The notes under the pieces are model-generated. The model saw only the letters and a list, made by a program, of their open reading frames with translations, had not been told where the DNA came from and did not search any database. Made by a program: the position numbers and the translations under genes. This document shows, one piece after another, positions 46,472 through 60,700 of a DNA stretch of 64,000 nucleotides. Origin of the DNA: Caenorhabditis remanei (taxonomy: Eukaryota > Nematoda > Chromadorea > Rhabditida > Rhabditidae). The first letter of the stretch is position 1, and each line of letters starts with the position of its first letter. The DNA lies in NCBI RefSeq assembly GCF_010183535.1, contig NC_071333.1:13080587-13144586 (forward strand), given 5' to 3'.

Positions 46472-49456
46472 ATGGCTGCTGCTTATTGTATGTATCTTCT
46501 TAGTTTTAATATTTCAATAATACTATTTCGTAATTTCCAGGCGAGACCCAATTTCATGGTTTGAACCAATTCGGATTCCCGTTCAACAACTTGGATTACA
46601 AGTACGGAAGTTGTGAGTGTTCTTTATATCCCAACAGTTGGACGTCATTCATTTATAGACTCTTCACCAATGAACGGCACTGGCTCAGTTGGTCACCGAT
46701 GGAATTCTCTGAGCCCGGAGCCACATTCGGGAACGGAGTCGACTGCAAGCACTCCGTTTGTCAAAAGTGAATTCCCGTTTGATGATGATCTTTTCGGAAT
46801 CGATCAGGTTTGTTTTTTTTCGGTTTTTTTTTTCAATTTGGGTGTGGTTACGTTAATTATTTTATGGCTACTCTGGAAACTGATTGAATTTGAGTTTGAA
46901 AAAATCAAATTAGGAAATTATATATTTTAAGAACAAGTTGAAGAAGACTCATATTAGTTATCAATCGTCATTACTTCCTCCGCTGATTCATTGTTTTTGT
47001 TAGTACGAATGGTCATTTTGCTCTCAATTCTGCAATATTGTTTTTGTATGACGATAGTATTTTAAATACTTCAAAACTTGCCTTTCCATTTCTACATTTC
47101 AATTTTTCACTCTCATTTTCTTTTCTTTTTTTACAGTAAAGCACGTGTGCGCTATTTACGTCATAGAGGTAATAATTGATAAGGACCGATTAATACCGAA
47201 AGACTTTTTGAATGACTTTTTTGCAACATCATCAAAAAAAAGAGACACAAGAACACAATGTACAACAACTTGGATTTTTAGGTAAACAACGTCAAGCAAC
47301 ATCCAATGGATATGCATTGCAATCTTCCAATGCCAACTCTGGAGTACAATCGGAGATTCTCGAAGGTATATATACACTTGCAGGGGAGTACTGTAACAAA
47401 TTATCTTTTTCCAGGACGCCGATGACAGCGTATTCGTGAAAAACGAAATTGAAGGTTGGTGTTGGATACTGTAGTCTGGGATTAGACACACATTCATAAA
47501 CATTCGCGACCACTTTTCATCGGTGTCAATCATAATCTCGGTTTCTATTAACACTCCCACTCCCTTTCTTTATCCGACTTTCTCCCATGTGTTCCTCATT
47601 GGAAAACATCTCATTTCGTCGGCGAGATACTTTCAGAAAACACGTTTTCGGGTTCGATTAGGGTAGTTAGGCACAGGTCAGCTTTTTCTTGGTCTGACGG
47701 CACGCCTGGATTGACGAGTGAAAGTTTTGTGTATGCGAACAAGCGGCTACCGAATTAGTTCTGATCGGGGTCAACATTTTTTTCTAGCGATCGCCGCAGA
47801 GAAGGATCAGAGAATAACACTTGGTAAAAAAACCAAAAAAGACAACAAAAGTAAGAGATAGAGGAATAGAAAAATAAGACACTAGATATAAATGGAAATG
47901 TGTCAGGGTTACTCAAGTGTAGGTCATTAGCGGAAGACCATTGACATGCATCATCGCTTTTTGTTTTATAAGTACACCAAGCAACAGAAAAAAGTTTCAG
48001 AAAACATCCTCAATTTCAATGTCAATCCGGAGATTGCGCAAGACAACGGTCTTGACACCCAGCAAATGGATATCTATAGGGATTTGATTCTCCGTCATTT
48101 GATCCAGGACATCAGTACCACTTGTGCCAAATTAGGACTTCCAACTGGTAAGATCTAAGTAGGGAAAACTTGTTATTAATGATCATTCTTTCAGATTTCT
48201 ATGTTTGGACCTCTGAACATGGAGCTCGTTGGATCAACGAGATGTGCCAACAATTCTCTCTTCAACCTCCCCGAAACTGCTTTGTCACCGGTCGTGTTCT
48301 GCTCGGAATGAGTCAGAAAGACTTTGAAATGTTTTTGCCGGAGGGAGGAGACACGTTGCACGCCCAACTCCAAGTGTGGAAGACCGGTACGTCAGATTAC
48401 GTGTGGTATGATGTGATTAGGAGAGCAAGGACATAAATCACGCCCTTTTTCCGAATCATCGTCTTATTGTTATCATCAAACTGCTTAGCGTCAATCTATT
48501 ACAATTTCAGCATTCGAATCTTATCATCCACCAGTGACTGTGCAAAGCTCCGGATTGACCGCTGCTAACAACACCATGGAATCAAAAACTAATTGGGTAT
48601 GTTAATTTTGATTATGTCATCCTCAACTGTGCGGCAAAAAGTCTTTTCCCATGTGTGCCCCTATTTGCTCAACGCGTTTTTCATAAAGCCTTTTCGTATT
48701 TTTAGATGGCCAACACCAACAATCAAACAAACAACATGGCAGCTACTGAGAACCCGAATCACCCATTTTTCAATGGAAACGGTTAGTGCTAACCGGAAGC
48801 CAGTCGAATTGAATAAGTAAATTTTATTTTTAGGAGGGTATCCAAACATGTCGATGGGCAGCTTCTTCCAACAAGGAACTGTTCTGCCGTCACCAAGCAA
48901 TAGTGACACGAGCAGCAATGGAAGCAGCCAAGACAGTTAGTAAAGAAGAGAAAATGATTTTGTTATCATGTTTCATTTTCAGTGAATGATGATGACCTCG
49001 ATCTTCAAATGAACACTCCAAACTGCAACCTTTCCAACTTTTTCCATCATCCTGGTTACATGAACTCTCCAATTGAATCCATGTGCAATGGAAGCGAAGG
49101 AGACGACGATGACCGTGCCTACACTCGCCACCAAGGAACCGTCCATCTCTGGCAGTTCATTCGCGAGCTTCTCGACCAACCGAAGCAATACGGAACCTGT
49201 GTTCGATGGGTTGAAAGAGACGAGGGAACTTTCAAAATCGAGTCTTCTCTGCTGCTCGCGAGATACTGGGGACAAAGAAAGAACCGTTCACAGATGAACT
49301 ACGATAAGCTGTCAAGAAGTCTCCGTCAATACTACAAGAAAGGTAATGGGAGTTCATCTGATTTATTTATAAATCAATTTAACTTCAGGAATAATCCAAA
49401 AGCCAGAGAAGAAGCAACGACTGGTCTACAAATTCCTGCCTCCTTACAACTTGTAG
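46472..49456 (+). CDS. ets-4: ETS-domain transcription factor with Pointed domain (SPDEF-like ETS-4)
   Basis: Exons 46472-46487, 46541-46612, 46659-46807, 47282-47365, 47415-47454, 48001-48147, 48195-48386, 48511-48596, 48706-48781, 48834-48935, 48983-49342 and 49389-49456 encode 463 aa. A Pointed/SAM domain spans about residues 140-228 (DFYVWTSEHGARWINEMCQQ, then GRVLLGMSQKDFEMFLPEGG). The ETS domain is C-terminal (about 372-458): GTVHLWQFIRELLDQPKQYG, FKIESSLLLARYWGQRKNR and the recognition helix MNYDKLSRSLRQYYKKG. The protein ends in YKFLPPYNL directly after it. ETS factors bind GGA(A/T) sites in the nucleus. ETS-4 is known in C. elegans for intestinal lifespan control and axon regeneration. 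Exon 6 uses the GTTTCAG acceptor at 48000; the alternative upstream reading stops early. Exons 1 and 2 are short, so the start is less certain than the rest. Confidence 0.93.
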
Positions 49457-50348
49457 TCATCTAACAGGCAGACAACGACGTGTTATCTGTGTATGTGTTT
49501 TGTGTGCATGAATGTAATTTCATGCGTCATCTCTCTATTCCAGTCAATACCCTGTGTACATTTTTCATTGTCCTGTCGGTCCAGTGTGGTCCCATTTCCC
49601 GATATCTGTGATACAAGATATACTTCCATGTACTGTTCGTTGTAGAACACATTTTTTTGTCTCCCCGTTTTGATTCCCACTTTTCATTTAGTCTGACTAT
49701 TTTGTCAATATCTATTGATTGATTCTTTGGGAATTTTTAAAGTATTACTATTCATCTAATCCCCCGTTGTGCGAGTGTGTAGTTCAGATGTCTGAATATT
49801 GTATCACTCTTCTTATTTATTGTACCCAATTTGCAATGTATACCGGTTGAAAACCGTGCAATTTTCTACTTTACCTTTGTCCCCGTCAAAAACCCCTCTC
49901 TCCCGAATACTTTACCAAATAACGGCTCATTTATTCACCAGTGACATCAAAAGAAAGCGTTTTATTGAATTGAATTCGATTGTAATTATTTTTTCGAGAT
50001 TTCTAATTTTCTTTTCTTTTCGAATTGTTTAATTCTACATTCCACTTATCTTCACTCCATCATCCACTCTAACATACTTTAATGCCGAATCATCAGTAAA
50101 TGTCTATTTCATAGCCTAGATACCCCCAAAGAGTTTGTATTAAAACAATGTGTAGTCCCAGTGTTTTTTTCTCCTTGAACTTGATTGTGCTATTATTTTA
50201 TTCCGAATGTATTATATTTTACACATAAATATTTCTTGAAAATAACAAAAATTGGCTTTCAGCAAACATTAAAAAAAGAGTAAATTTCAGAGTTTAGATT
50301 ATTCTCCCGAAACACAAATAAAAACAATTAGTATATCAAAGTCGTTAA
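49457..50348. other. Convergent 3' region of ets-4 and ceh-60
   Basis: About 890 bp between two stop codons facing each other, T-rich on the ets-4 side. It should hold both 3' UTRs. No gene is seen. Confidence 0.5.
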
Positions 50349-53300
50349 TTATCCCAAATAGTTCATAGCGGTAAACTGCTGCTGTTGTTGCTGTTGCTGC
50401 TCCACATCCTGCTGTTGCTGTACAAGTCCAAAGGTCTCGAAGTCAGTCGTGTAAAACTGCTGGAATAGAGAACGACGGGTCATTACGTCAATGCTTTTGA
50501 GAGCTACCTGTCCATTTCCATTATCAGTCAATGGCAACTGTCCTCCGACTGGAAAATAGTTAGGTTGTTGAAGAAACCCTGGAAAATCGGAGTTATAACA
50601 CAAATTGGAAAGTCGTAAACTGTGTTTGTGGTTAGAAATAAGCACAAAATGTTTCACTGTAAACAAGTTGAGAAAAAAGGGACTTTGGAATCTAGATGAT
50701 AAAAGAAAACGTGAAAATGTGTAACAAGAGTTAGTAAAACAAATGAGGGAATGAAACTATACCTGTTAGGAAAATCTCACCATTTGTGTTATTGATAACA
50801 GTTGGTTGGACAGCGGGTATAACCATAGCCTGCATGGCAGGATTGACCAAAGGAAGATTGAGAAGACTCGAGTTGACCAGATTCTGAGAAGCAACTACAG
50901 TAGCATCAGCAAGTGCATTCTGCATAGCTTGCGCCTCGTCAGCAGCAAGTTGTGCAAGACGTCTTCTTTCCTCTTCCTCCATTCTCAGAGCTTGCTGTTT
51001 TGAACGAATTCTTTGATTTCCAAACCAATTGTTTACCTTGAAAACAACATATAAACATTAATAGTTGTTCATTCTACTACGTTTCTCTTAATCTGTTGCT
51101 CGTCAACTCACAAAATACAACACATCACACTAATCTTTGAAATCTGCTACTTTGCACAGTGTTAAGACGTTTCATTCATTATGGCCGGCTATATTCGGAT
51201 TCGATGCAAGATAAGACTTGCCACACTTTGTCAACTATTGTTATTTACAAATCCGCGCCGACTCCGACGCAGTGATTTTTGGCAAAAGGAAGATTTGATG
51301 ACTTTGTTGATAGATCAAGGTGTTGATTGTTTTATTTATATGAATGAATCCTTGTTTTATTCTGTGATATTTCAAAATCGGATTTCCAAGTCTAGTTCAT
51401 TCTCAAAATAATGGAAATTCGTAATACAAGAATCATACAACTTAGTTAAAGGTCTATGATGACAAGTAGTTCCTCTGTTCCATCTTTTTATGCATGGAAA
51501 TAAATATGACTGTGCACAAACCACAAGTCTAGCCAACATCACTAAATGAAAAGCGTCTAACAAGATTTTCATACTTTCCCGTAGTCCTAATCGGTTCAAG
51601 ATAGTATTTCACACTCATCCTCTCGGCATCCAGCTCTTAGACTTCTACGTCAGGTAAGTTTTTAAAAGTGGTTCACATATTCCCATGATTCATATATTGT
51701 TTTGGGTGTACAATAATTATGAACATCACACACCTCTCTAATCATACATCTGATCTCACCTGAGAAATTTTGATATTACACTGTTTTGCTAATTCTGCTT
51801 TCTCCTGGTCGGAAGGATACGGATTTTGACGGTGATCGTGGAACCAGTTTTGTAGAGTGTCCGTTGTATTCTTGTCAAAGTTACGACGTTTCCGACTGAA
51901 AGCAAATTTTTATCTGAGTTTTGTAAGATCTGTGAGATTTAACTCTGAAGATTTTATTTAAAGTTTGAAAAGACTTTGTTTAATCTGACAAAGACAATCT
52001 GATTTGACTGGCTGTCTAAGTGATTCTGAACTAGAGTGTCCGTGAAATCATCCAATGTATTGGTTAGTATCGTTTCAACAACTATTTGCCATATATCCTA
52101 ATTTCAAATTTGAACGAATTATAATACACGAAATTTAGAAAACTTTTGCTTGTAAATCTTTTGTTACGTCTTTACCCTAGAGACTATTTATGTCATCGTG
52201 TTATTTCCCACTGAACTAAGTTAAGAATATACGGTGTCATCGTTTGTCTGGTAGGATATTATGTTGTGGAAGTAATTTGTGAATGCCATGATACGTAACG
52301 TCTAGGATAAGAAAAAATAATGGCACGTACTTTTGAAATTTGATTCAGTAAAATTGAAACTATATTTCAGCGGTGTATGATCAAATCTTTTAAAAGTTCA
52401 GTTTATACCCCTGTTGCTCAATGTCTCTCCGGAGAACAAGAATTTTGGTTGCAGCTTCTCCACGAAGGTTGATTTTGGCCTGATCAAAGTGCTTATTGAT
52501 ACTTTGCCGGATGTTACAGTAGTCCTGCAAATACTTTGTTTTATGACATGATTTGTTCATGATTTTTCTTGATTTTTTAATTATATCGCAGAAAAAACTC
52601 AAACTTGGGTTTTCTTCTAGTTGTAATATTCTTCTTCGGTAAAACCTTATCTGATTTTCTGGTTCCAAAACTTATAAAAAATAAGGTTTATTTTTCAAGT
52701 GGCAGACTTTAGAAACGCTGATATTTATTCATGGATCCCCATAGTATTTCGTGTTTTGTGTTTTTTTGTCAGTTTCCAACATTTAATATTGCTTTTAATG
52801 CCATGCACGTATGTTTTTAATCCAAACATTTGACTTTCTTAGCTAAAATCTTGATCTCTTTGGATGCGGATGTCATAATGAAAGTGCATGGAAATGTTCG
52901 AAACGATCGTTCGTTTGTTTGATGAAAACTCATGTGATATGATTATTTTCTGGATTACAGTAGATTTTTCTCACAATGAATTGAGTTAAGCCTTTCGAAA
53001 GGATAAATTTTAGCACAACAAACTGATACTTTTGTTGTCTTTTCTATTCTTCATCTCATGATTGTTCAACTTCCTAGAGTTTTTAAACAGAAAGTAATTC
53101 TCGTGGATTAACTGTGCATTTGTCTTTTTTTCAACAGAAATGTTCAAATATCACAATTTTCAAAAGCATTTTTCGAAAGCTAGAACTGACATACCCTTTC
53201 ATCAATTGGTCTGAAGTCTCGATGGCTTTTGAGAACCTTCTCACTGTGGGTTAATGATGTTTCCAAATCCTGAAAATAGTATCACAACTCAATGACCACA

Positions 53301-55075
53301 AGAGGAAAAGCTACTTAAGGCTATCTCGGATCAAGCTAAATGTTGTTTAGCCTTTATTAAAACTTTTCTAATTTCTTATTGGTGTCATCGTTTGACAGAG
53401 GAACGATCTATATGTCACGCGCTCTTTGGATTCAAAGGATTTCCAACTGTAAATCCAAAATCCGACTTGACATTCATAGTTTCGATATATATGCCAATGA
53501 TCGTTTAGAAAATGACAGCTTGGATAAGGACACTTCCTCTTACTTTTTCCAAGTGTCCTAGTTTTGTGAGCATTTCCTCTTTGATTTGATTGACCCCATC
53601 TTTATATTTTCGTTCCAAAGGTTGCCATTCTTCATCTTTTTCTGTGTTGATCTCTTCCAATGGAAATGTAGGATTTTCGAACTGTGCCTGCAAAAATAGG
53701 TTTGTGAGTTTTGAAATATTCTGAGTCAACTTGACTGGATTTTGATTTTGGATCTTGCCTTTGTTTCTTTTATACTATTGTTTTCATTTGAATGTCATAT
53801 GATGATCTAGTATTTCTGTTTTTTATTGTTGCAAAAAATGAATAAAACAATGCAACTTAATAAAATGTCCCTGATAACTCCACAAATCAGTTTTCACGAT
53901 TTTCTATCCCAGTTACCAAGCTCAGATTGAAAATCTGTATTAGCTGACCCAATCCTAGCATAGTAAAGAGCTGATTTGTTTTTTTGTAAATATAGTGTAG
54001 TTTTTCGTTTTGGTTCCTTTTCTACCACTTACCAAGATCTCCTCTATCTCTGATGATGCATCCTCCGTGTCAAACAACGCCACCAGATTCATCCTCGAGC
54101 CTACAACTGAAACGTGTTAATTTTTGATGCACTACGTCCATTTCGTTTTAACTTCGTTCCGTTAAAACTAAAGATTTATCTATTCGTTCACTATTTTATA
54201 GCCAGTTGATCGTTAATTCCGTAAAAGACCACCGGAAAGAGTTATGACCTTTTCTAATCTGCAACACTTTATATTTTTTCATCTTTTAATGCTTACGTAG
54301 TAGATCCTTCCTCTCAAGCAACACTTCGTGAAGTAGTCTTCGGTACGGATTCATTTCCACACTTTTTCTGCAAAAACATGCTTACTATTATTCATTCCGG
54401 AGAATAACAAGCAAAATATTTGTAATCGTGCCTACTAGAATACCTGTGAGGGATGAATTTGTACCCCGGGGAGGTAAACTTATCCCGAATTCTGGGGTTG
54501 TGATTCATCTACCACATCATTTAAATTTGAGAATCTTGTAAAGGGGATTGTACCCTTTAACGCCCAGTTGTTTTTTGTCTATGTGATTTGACCTGATTTT
54601 CCATTTCAAAATCCCTCCTCCCCATTCCCTAATCTATATAAAGAGGTTTCAGGTAAGTTAGATATTTTCAGTTTGCTCGTCCCTGCCATCTTTTCATTTT
54701 ATGTTTTTCTGTTTCTGCATGTCCGAGTCATTTCAATGTTTACTCATATTGTTTTGTTTTCCGCTTGGTAATTCTGGAAATCCTACACATTAATGGAAGC
54801 GTGTCTCAATCACAAACCACAGGTTTCACATCTACATTCGATCTATCCAGATCAGATCATTCATCATCATCCTTTCTAGTTTTAACATTAGTAATAGCGC
54901 ACACAAATCTACCCACAAATCTATTTGAAAGAACACATAGAAGAATATCCCCAAAACTTGGCAATCTTATAAGTTTTCTCAATCAAAACCAAAAGGATCA
55001 AACTTACGCAATTGCATTACGGTCAATATTTTCAGCAGCCAGAGTTGTTTGAAGTCGTTTCATAAGATCATCCAT
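50349..55075 (-). CDS. ceh-60: PBC-class TALE homeodomain protein CEH-60
   Basis: Exons 55008-55075, 54297-54367, 54033-54100, 53544-53687, 53195-53269, 52409-52524, 51760-51895, 50781-51036 and 50349-50578 encode 387 aa. The PBC region (about 1-180) includes DYCNIRQSINKHFDQAKINL and ILVLRRDIEQQG. The homeodomain (about 182-241) starts RKRRNFDKNTTDTLQNWF. It has the three-residue TALE loop (HDHRQNPYPSD) and a recognition helix VNNWFGNQRIR. A Gln-rich stretch lies near the C-terminus. PBC proteins pair with Hox or Meis-type factors; CEH-60 works with UNC-62 in the C. elegans intestine to drive vitellogenin expression. Exon 8 has a second in-phase donor at 50763, which would add six residues. 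Its acceptor reads CAAG, which is unusual. TTTTATCAG six bases before the ATG is a likely spliced-leader acceptor. Residue sequence and intron positions fit the family throughout. Confidence 0.94.
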
Positions 55076-57740
55076 GTTAAGCTGATAAAATTGAGGCACG
55101 CTCAGTCTTGTAGTAATAGCAACACCTTAATGTGTGATGTGTCAGAATTAGTGAAAGAAGAAGTAAAAAAAGTCACGAAAAATAACGCATTTTTGGATTG
55201 TACCGGATTGGTCTAGCACAGAAAAGGTAAGAAATCCGGCTACAGTACACAAGTCAGCCGATAATACTTTTGTTTGGTAAAGTGAGATTGTGAGTGCAAA
55301 TAGAATTCTATTGGATTACTGTCACCTCGCCCACTGTCTCCTGTCGTTAAGTTAATTTGAGATCTCTATTGACTCATTACGTGATACATCAATACAAAAG
55401 ACCGACACTTCTTAATGATAGCAAACACTTCTGTCAATTAGGCACTAATCTCACAATGAAAGGAAATAGTATTCAAATTGACACTTATTTCGGAATAAGA
55501 AATAAAAGAATTGAAAGCTGAAGAAAGTTAAGAAAAAAAATCAAAAAGCCACGTTAAACTGATAATAACACAATAGCACTATTGGTTTTTTCCTTGTTCT
55601 GTTCTTTCAGAGCTTGTTACATGCTGATAAGAGTTCTGTAAAACGTTGCGATATTTCAGTTCAGCAACCTGTCAATTTCCCGTGAAACCCGATTGATTAG
55701 TTTCCCTTTTCTCTTCTCAAACTTCCACTATCCAAAATGAAAAACACGAAACTAAAAAAGTTCCGAAGTCCGTTTAGAAGTACAACATCAAAAAGTCTCT
55801 AAGGAATCTGGAGTAGTAGCAGAACATGGGTTGAGAAGTAAATGTCAAACGATGACTTCCTCTATCGCTAATTACTCAAGTGTAAATATCATGCAAGATT
55901 AGTTTTTACTTTTTCATTAGTAGTAAAAAAGTTTTTCAAGCACATTTTAAATACTTTGTATATTGTGTCTGTTATTCGAGTACAACTGATACGATTTTCA
56001 CATGTTTTGTTTCTGCACCATAATGCACCGAATTCCTGGAGGATCAAAAGATTTGAAAACAGATGTAATGTTACTCATTGTTTTGCCAAATCCAGCTGAA
56101 CTAAGAATCTGTAAAATGGATTGTATGATATAATACACGACGCCATGTTCACTATCGTTACATCAGTTGAGTGTAAGCTACAACTGTCACTGTACTCAAT
56201 GAAAACGTTGGTTATCTCTTGTTGTGTTTGTGTTTCTATCCGAGTAGGTCACGTGTGACAGGACCAGCATTTCCCGGCTTGATCGTTTTGACATGATGCA
56301 ATTTTTCACGTGTTGAAGAAAAACCTTGCACTGAGGCGAGGCACAAATCACCAGAGACTCAGAGGAAGATATCAATTGAGAACGAAATCAAAATAAAAAA
56401 GTGTTTTTCATGTGTTCGGAAAAAGAATTTCTTCTGTGTTTCACAGTCACCTGTTATGAGGAGGCTGTCTGGACACTTTTCACGAGGTGATGTTTGTCCT
56501 GTCTGACCACTCAGGATACTGTAGACCATCAAAGAGCAACTTTGATACTTTTAAAAATCTTTCGTTCTTTTTATCATATTCTTCGATCTCAAGCTGTAGA
56601 CATTTCTGCGACCAGCAATTTCTGTCAGATCAAATGTTCTTCAAATTTATTTAATAACCAAAAGAACGAAATTCGTTCTCCGTTCTGAATGATTTCTCGA
56701 TTTCATGACCAAAACTGTGATTCTGTTCGTATTTCGCCCCGTTCTATTTGTTTTTTTCTGAACAAACTCTAAGAAAGTGTGGTGTTAACTCATCGCAAAG
56801 TATTTGAAAGTTCAACTATTGAACTCGGATATAATATTTACTCTCAGCTTTCAACTTCCGTCCCGCTTGATCTGTTTTCTTCGCTATTTTGCTAAAGTCA
56901 TTAACGGAGTGTTCTGATAATTTGTTTTATTTATTTCATTCTGATAGAGGAACAAAAAAGACCAAAGTTTTAGATTCGTGTTTTCATTCTGAATGTAAAC
57001 ACTTGGAACAGTGATTCCAGATTTTTAGTTTTTTAAAGGTTAAACGCAAGAGTTGTCTTCAATCCTATTTAGTTCGAATCCCGTCCAGCTTAAGTTTTTG
57101 AGAAAGGCTGCTAAGATGCAATATATTTATGTATCGTATGCATCATGCATCATTGAACAGTCTGAATGGATAAAGTGACAACATTGTGTTATTTATACCA
57201 TTTCAATAACTCTAGAAAAAGCGGTTCTTGGTCGAGTTAGACTTTTTCTGAAACGCTATGACATAGATAGGGGTCCTTTTCGGGCATTTATTCAGCTATT
57301 AATAGAAATACTTGTTCCTTTTAGTTTCAACAACTCCTTTCTCTTTTATTCGCAATTCTTTCATTCTGATGTCATATTCTGACCCATTGACCTTCTCTCC
57401 TCCACTCAATTATTTCGGAAAAGTTCCCTTTGGTTTCCAGTTCCAATCCAAAATTGTGCATATGTTGAAAATGATATTTCAAACATGGTAGAAAATGTCT
57501 CCTGTAATTATCACCTTCAAATGCTACCCTTTACTATTATGCTGAAATTCTTCTTTTCGTCGAATGTGGTTCTTAGAGAACCTTTTCCCTATTTTAAGAA
57601 AAGCTGCAAACATTGTCACGGGAGTTTGATCTCAGCAGTGTTTTTATGTTTTGATCTCATTGTTTTCAATGTTCTCGATGTTTTTTGAATGAGAATTTAT
57701 TGACAGAAGTAGTTTTGAGTTACAAGACAAATTCAAGAAA
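55076..57740. other. Region between ceh-60 and the lysozyme gene
   Basis: About 2.7 kb, AT-rich, with no supported gene. It should hold the ceh-60 promoter and the lysozyme 3' UTR. Confidence 0.5.
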
Positions 57741-60700
57741 TTAAGAGCATCCGCAGCAGGAGTGGACTCCGTTCCAGTAGGCCAAAGTTCCGGCGTTGTG
57801 GCATCCGCGTGGTCCTCCGTTGTGGTTACGAGCCATAATCTAAAATAGTCAAAAAGTTAGACTAGACATACTTTGTTCAATCAAAAAACCAAGGACACTC
57901 GAATATTGTGGCGGTGAGCACAATTCGGTTTTTTTCGTAAAAAACAACACTACTTATGCCCCGTTACGTAGTATCGTAGCCTTCTGATTTTCGATCCGCT
58001 TCTAAATTGCTTTATGCACATATACACAGAAATATAAAAAATATTTGATCGTGACCGATGTAATTGGCCGTCAAAGAGTCAACGGTTTTGTAGTGGCGTC
58101 TGTCGTCAGAATCGTCCCAGAGAACTCGATGGACATGAGAATTTGCAAGAGGTTTATAACTCTTATTCCTCGCGGAACACTATCTCACTTGCTAGAATTT
58201 CATATTTACGTCAATTCAAAACCAGTCTTGCTGAAGTTAAATTTAACCTACATGAAATTGTTCTCAAATGTCGTGAGGTCATTTTACCTTTGTTAGAGCT
58301 TTGCAGTCGTGTGGTCATTCGAGTTCCATAAGTGAGCATGTTCTTTTTTTCTTCGAATAGGACCTTTTCAAAAATGCTAACCAGAATGTTTTAGTGGTAT
58401 CCCATCAAGTATTTTCTAAAAAAACCGACTGTGCAATTGCGTTCTTAAATAAGTTATCTTCTAAATTATTATAAAATGACTTAATTGAGCAAGATATAAT
58501 ACCAAAACTGTAGTAGCCAGTTCCCCTATCAGACACTGGGAGCATTAGTCATAGACTGTTACTGATCTCTATCCGATCAATGATGTCTAAAACTTTTCTG
58601 ACCCCTATCCCATCACTTTGTAAGATGTTCTTCCTTACTAGTGGTGAATAATTCAAAAATCAGAATTGGGGCAACCTCCGCTAAACAACTAGACACTCCC
58701 GCCCCTAAAACTTCAGATTGTATCCCATTTACACAATTTACTAACATCCACAGCAAAAACAACAATTCGCGTAGGCGAGACTTCTTCCTTACCTGGCAAG
58801 CTCCCATTCCGAGTCCGTTGCACTGGCTCTTGTAGCGGTTGTAGTAGTTCTGAAAAACGGTCAGTTAATTTTCCTCTTTTATTTTCCAAGAGCTATTCAG
58901 CGCCGTTCTATTCGAATTAATTCTTAGAAATTGTTAAAAGTGCAAGTGCCACTATAGTAGACATCTCTCGGTTAAGCGTATCCCGTCATAATCTTGCTTT
59001 GTTACTTTTTCATGAGACGAGGGGCTATTTTTCTGCGTAGGGTGTTGATAACAATAAGTACTTATTGTCTTTCATTTTGTCAACGTCGACCACCACTCTC
59101 GCAATAGCAGCCTAGTAATGACGTTTTTGACTCGTTCGCCATGTGTGTGTGTGTGTTTACGTTGGGACAGGTTATTTTTGTGATTTTCGACATTGTCTTT
59201 AGAATTATTTTGAGCTAGTTCTATTTGCTAGTAGTTCCGTCGAATCTGACAAAACTTCTCATTAATTCGTGTGACGTGATTGAGCAGACAATTAGCAGAC
59301 AAGCTTTTTTCAGATGATGCCAGCAAAACGTCGTTTGTCAAAAATTCTCATCCCAGGTGGGCGAGCCACGTAATCTGCGCGCTAAATTGAGAGTGGTACC
59401 GGTCAATGACTTTTCTCACAAAAAGTGATCTTCCGGATGACGAGATTCCCCAAGGATCAACGCTGATATTTATATATATAAACGATAGTCTATCCGGAAT
59501 TTTGCGATTATGGAGAATGCAAGCTGCAACACCCACTCGAATATCCCCAAAAAGCATTTTTCGCCATTTATCCTGCTTCTAATTCAGTACTCACCTCGAC
59601 GCAAGTGGTGGAGCAGCTGAGATCGTCAGCACATCTCTTCCAGGCAGCCTCAGTAGTTTCTCCGGATTTCTTGGTTGGTTGTCCGCAGTCCTCGTAGTAT
59701 CCGATCTTGATCTGTAAACTTTCCTTTTTTTCCATTAAAAAGCTTTATTGGTCGTATGCACCCTAGAATCTAAGATCATTTAATTCAAGTTCAACTTCCC
59801 CGTCTTCTTCCGTTTCCATACCTGTTCTGGCAAGGGCTGTCTGCATTCCAAAAGTTTGCCCATAAATTCATTGAACACTTTTTCCCTATTTCCTATTCAT
59901 ACGCATTATCACTGTTTTGGTAGTATCTAGCCTAGTTTGTGATCCACAATCCGGAGTTAACATTCTCAACTTCTTTTCTGTCCATCTTATCTTTTTGATC
60001 TAGCTCACGCAACATTAAACAAAATTATAAAGTCTTTGCTCTTTATCAATCCAGAAACCGCGTGGTTTTCTCTATTTACACAGTGACATCGAATGTAATT
60101 TAATTTTTATATTCTTTTTGCTACACTGATTAAGAACTTTTAATCTGCACACATGAAAAAAAAAGAAAATGTGTAAAATCGGGGGAGTGTGAGGTCCACT
60201 CAACCGTTTCCATTTTGTTTAGATTCTAGTCTTTAAGAATGAGATTCTATGAAACGAAACATAATTTCCGTGCAGTTCTTAAAAACTAACTTAGCGGATG
60301 GTCAAACTACGAGGCTCTGTTTTCTTCGAAATCAGGAGGACATTGCGACGCAATGTTTTTGTTTCCTCTTTCGAATGGCAAAACGATCAACAGACCACCG
60401 AACACCTTCTATGGTTTCCTTCTTGGTGAGCATGTTACGAAAAAAAACGAAATACGCGTTCCACTTTTCAATTTCTCCTATATTATTCTAGTTTCATACT
60501 CTCTCAGATTTCTATTATCCCATAGTCTTACTTGATAGTATCCACAGGAGAGGGATCCAACATCCATGTGGCATCCGATTGGTTTGCATTGAGACTCTCT
60601 CATGCAAATGCAGTGGAGGCAGTCAGCGGAGACGTACGCGATAGCTGGAATACAGTATTCCTGTTTTCAATTTTTTTTATTTTTCATTTCAATTTTCAAA

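Noticed and set aside
51181..51411. 76-codon ATG frame inside a ceh-60 intron
   Set aside because: No splice continuity, no family and no poly(A) signal nearby; length is within chance for this AT content.
57070..57090. tRNA B-box-like GTTCGAATCCC
   Set aside because: The flanking bases do not form a T-stem and no acceptor or anticodon arms can be folded around it.
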